Assembly (NCBI GenBank): GCA_035771165.1
Contig: JAWNZC010000369.1
Coordinates: forward strand, 992,001 to 1,056,000
Source: Paragorgia papillata
Lineage: Eukaryota > Cnidaria > Anthozoa > Scleralcyonacea > Coralliidae
Reading direction: 5' to 3'
DNA length: 64,000 bases
The position numbers and the translations under genes were made by a program. Of this stretch, positions 60,660 to 64,000 are shown piece by piece. Position 1 is the first letter of the stretch. Every line of letters begins with the position of its first letter. Under the pieces are notes generated by a model. The model saw only the letters and a program-made list of their open reading frames with translations, did no database searches and had not been told where the DNA came from.

Positions 60660-62990
60660 CTTATAAGTAATGGGAATCTCGTACCCAGACCCATACGCAC
60701 GCGGGAAGCGAATGGCTCTGGGACAATCCATTTGAAAATCGACTCTGATTGGCTTGACGCGTTGACGCCTACTGCGCTGCGCAGAGAATTTCACACCCAT
60801 TCTCCCATCGCGGTCTTCATCAATCTCGTTCCCAGAGCCAAATATGCCCGGCCGCGCATCGAGTCCCCGCAAGCTCGCTGCGAGTATTTTAGCGCTCGTG
60901 GCAGATCAGTTGGAATTTTGAACTATATAATTTTTTACTCGCGGCAAGTACTCGCGGTAAATTAATAGACCAATCAAAACAAATTATTACGTAATTCATG
61001 AGGAATTAAAACTGCACAAAGGAAATCATTACCGTGACGATGGTTTGGAAATTGGAGGAAGAAATTACATAACTGAATTAGTTGGCCTTTCACCTTGATT
61101 TTCTCTTAAAATACCGATTTGTTTGAGATTTTATATCAAACACTCGGAAAAGTGCTTCATCAGGATTTCCGAAACACCTCAAAGTTTGTTCAATTGAAAA
61201 ACCTCGGCTATCGCTTCATCAATTGCCTGTCGCCATATTTGTTTATTTGGAAATACAATTGAAACCTAAACCGCGAGTTATCGCAATGGGCTGCGTGTTG
61301 CTTCGTGCGAGGACTGGAAATCCGCCTTATTCTATAGTTTTCAATAAATACGTGCTATTTCATACGCTCATTATCTAATGTTATTCACAAGTTTAAAAAT
61401 TTGTTAGATAAATACTAAGTAGACCTTACTATAGCAGAACTATGGCAGATATATAATATCTATCAAAAAGTAAAATTATTTGCTGTTACCATGGTAATAA
61501 TGACGTTGGAACTTTGGTATATTTTCAAATATTGCATAATTAAAGCGGCATGTCTTCAGTTTGTTTCTGTGAAATTTTTTAAAAATTGCTGAGATGATAG
61601 ATACTGTTGTGGAGAATATCCATGCACAAAATCAGAGAGAGTTGTATAGGCAGATTTTTCGCTATAAAAATTATCGATTTAAAAAGGTTCTGTATCATGA
61701 AAATTTTTTTAAATTATGTATACTTTAGAACTTTTTATAAACTACTTATTTACAAAATTTTAGCAAAATTCACAGAAGAAAACGTCTACAAGTCTAACAT
61801 CTATGTCGACGCGGTCATAGAATTTCGAATCGACAAGATCGCTATTTACGCATGCGTAGCGATACTATTTCTAGTCACCAGTCCCCAATTGAAATTACCG
61901 TAGGGAGCCACCTTAAGTAAGCTAATCTCGTACCCAAAGCCTCGTACCAAAAAAAACAACAAACAATTTGATCTGTTTCCAGTCCTCTGGTTCCCAGTCT
62001 TCGATGATTTGTAGCTGTCATCGACAATTCATGTGTTCAAAGACCAGGAAAAATGTTTGTTTACCGATGAAATAAACCCAAGATGTTTTACAAAGCTCTC
62101 AACAAAGCGCTGCAATACAAATGGCCTTTCTTCGCTTTTCTTTAAATCGTCAACCGGACGAGAGTGTTTTATTTGCCCGCGGTCGGCAGTGATTGGCTCA
62201 GTCGCTCAGGCAAGGCATTGTACTTTCTGCCAGGAATTTTGGCTAAACTACGTCGACCATGTATATATTCTCAAATATTATTTTAAAGTTCTGAACTGCG
62301 AAGAATTACAAAATAATAACACTTTAAAATTGTAAATTGTCGGGATTTTTGCTGTTTTTAATTATTTCATGTGTTGAGTTGTATTTTGGGTCTGTCGTGT
62401 ATAAGTAGCAAGGGATTAGTCATTTCCCCCTTTAGAAAATATTTGTGACCCTCCCTGTACCACTTCACCCTATGTTCTCAGCGAGTCAGAAATTAATTCA
62501 GCTAAAAAAGTTCATTTAACTCTCTCCTGTCGTAATTGGTCTAGTATTTTATTCTGGCTAACGCCCGACGATTTTATTAAGCCCTTGGATCATAGATCGT
62601 TTTCACTCACGTGAGGGCGGTGGCCCCGTTGAGGTGGTAAAAAATATACGACATGTTCGAATAAGAATAGAGTTCAATTTCCATAGGATAAAGGTTGAGC
62701 ACGAATATGGCCGCTGTGATTGAAGTGAAACGTTGCTATTGGATAATTCGTTAATTATACTGAAATACATAGAGATTACTTCATGGTTGGTGAGCGCGTA
62801 CGATTTTTATCCACGAGATTCACTGAGATTTCATTCACGATGACAAAGTTTTTAATGTTATTAACGTAGAATATTTAATGGCATTTATTCATTTCCGGTT
62901 TGCATAATTAACTTATGTTTAAAAATAACTTGTTGTTTTTCAAAATAGTAAAGTACTATCGACATCGAGGTCGTTTATAGTCGTTCATAT
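60660..62990. other. Repeat fragments, no supported gene
   Basis: CTCTGGGACAATCCATTTG...CAATCTCGTTCCCAGAGCC (60,715-60,840) is an inverted-end MITE piece. 61,080-61,200 resembles the hairpin at 36,712. 62,547-62,575 carries the GGCTAACGCCCGACGATTTTA word. Open frames at 61,607-61,903 and 62,033-62,335 have no recognisable domains. Confidence 0.45.
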
Positions 62991-63009
62991 TTGTATAAAG
63001 TGTTTATAT

Positions 63010-63132
63010 TTCGTTTTATTGTTTTTTTTTGGGTTTTTTTATTGTTTTTTTATTGGGTTTTTTTTTTGGTTTTTTTTTTGGGTTTTTTTATTGTTATTTT
63101 TTTTTTTGTTTTTTTTAGGTTTTTTTTTTTTG
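63010..63132. repeat. T-rich low-complexity tract
   Basis: Runs of T broken by GGG and ATTG. The open frame of Phe, Val and Ile through it is an artefact. Confidence 0.8.
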
Positions 63133-63673
63133 TGGTGGAAAAGGAACGTATTTTCGCGTACGATCATTTTTCACCAGTGAAAAAACATCGTTCGTCCAAT
63201 CAGACGGCACGAACGATATTGTTTCACTAGTGAAATTTCATCGTTCACGTCGATGAGTTTCCAGACCATATTTTTAATGACTTGTTCGGACAGGAATGTT
63301 ACTGAAAGAACATTTCAGCACGTTTTTATTCTCGACTTGGTTTTTGCCGAAATCTCGACACCTTTTTATTTCTCGACTAATTTTTGCAGAAATCTTGACA
63401 TGTTTTTTTTTCCGACCATTTTTGGCCGAAATAGTAATACATACCGCTTGTGACGACCGGATTCACATTTTGGACTATAGTATGCTCGAACGATCAATGG
63501 ATCTCCTAATCGACCTGTAGTTATAGGCGCTTCTTGCGCTTGTTTCACCCCCACTTGACCCTGAGCTGGGTTAAATTGTCTTTACTGTAATTTATATTGA
63601 TCGTTGATCCTTGGTCTGTGGCCAACCCTCTCTACAAAGTTACAAAAACATCAGGTTACTACTTATATTCCAT

Positions 63674-63807
63674 AAACAAACAAACAAACAAACAAACAAA
63701 CAAACAAACAAACAAACAAACAAACAAACAAACAAACAAACAAACGAACGAACGAACGAACGAACGAACGAACGAACGAACGAACGAGCAAACGAACAAA
63801 CGAACAA

Positions 63808-63882
<75 letters not shown>

Positions 63883-63915
63883 GCCAGACAGACAGACAGA
63901 CAGACAGATAGATAG
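63674..63915. repeat. Compound tetranucleotide microsatellite
   Basis: (CAAA)n, then (CGAA)n, then (CAGA)n, each step differing by one base. Long open frames on both strands are artefacts of the 4-bp period. Confidence 0.95.
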
Positions 63916-64000
63916 ACAAACTTATATGAATTATCATATTTCTACCATCAAGGATATGTTTTTATTTGCAGCATACCGACATGGTCGACGTGGTCGTTCA

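Larger units (their letters stand above)
54235..60660. repeat. Segmental duplication, copy 3 (partial)
   Basis: 54,235-54,507 matches copy 1 from 22,665 (without the 1,059-bp insertion), and 59,859-60,660 continues the match to about 24,770. It is split by the hAT at 54,508-59,858. It is more diverged than copies 1 and 2 are from each other, and the secreted-protein gene is not included. Confidence 0.8.

Noticed and set aside
63597..63937. Long KQTNKQTN/CLSVCLSV frames
   Set aside because: Tetranucleotide repeats read in all frames; no coding potential.

Overview
This is a eukaryotic, AT-rich, intron-containing and heavily transposon-loaded window. The mix points to an invertebrate animal, most likely an anthozoan cnidarian (stony coral or sea anemone): THAP/P-like, hAT and integrase-type DNA transposons, restriction-endonuclease LINEs, many short hairpin elements, and small secreted glycine/serine-rich proteins. 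The taxonomic call is inference; no rRNA or mitochondrial marker is present.

Left part (1-8.4 kb): the 5' end of a minus-strand host gene whose exons resemble the N-terminal region of MOV10-type RNA helicases. It has a start exon and two tandemly duplicated, phase-compatible exons, and continues off the left edge. Its introns are full of short inverted-repeat elements, several with clean target-site duplications (TTAA, TA or 8 bp).

8.4-22.7 kb: mostly repeat debris. It holds two LINE 3' fragments of different lineages (9.2-10.1 kb and 16.4-17.0 kb), hairpin elements, a 21-bp minisatellite, two type I hammerhead ribozyme motifs in opposite orientation plus a half motif (17.34-17.88 kb; a retrozyme or Penelope-like remnant), and two LINE copies with a C-terminal restriction-like nuclease, each bounded by (ATT)n (19.6-22.6 kb).

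22.66-60.7 kb: three copies of one segmental duplication. Copy 1 is 22.66-30.24 kb, copy 2 is 31.05-53.26 kb, and copy 3 (partial) is 54.24-60.66 kb. Copies 1 and 2 each carry an intact two-exon gene for a small secreted protein. Because the copies are paralogous, each later insertion can be read against an empty site. Copy 1 received a 907-bp and an 83-bp TAG...CTA element (9-bp TSDs) and a 1,059-bp element. Copy 2 received a THAP/P-like element of about 6.2 kb, which itself received a 10,135-bp integrase/HECT element (6-bp TSD TAATAT). Copy 3 received a 5,351-bp hAT with 5-bp TSDs.

The most striking object is the 10.1-kb element at 32,824-42,958. Its long terminal inverted repeats enclose two convergent, apparently intact spliced genes: a 488-residue DD(36)E integrase-type transposase and a 766-residue HECT E3 ubiquitin ligase with a zinc-finger-like motif and a CUE-like domain. 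All exon phases join. Both genes start just inside the terminal repeats, so the repeats probably act as a shared promoter. The host THAP element also has a two-gene convergent layout: a 908-residue THAP transposase, and a C2H2 protein with a YVAGY motif.

60.7-64 kb: no convincing gene, only repeat fragments, T-rich sequence and a compound tetranucleotide microsatellite.
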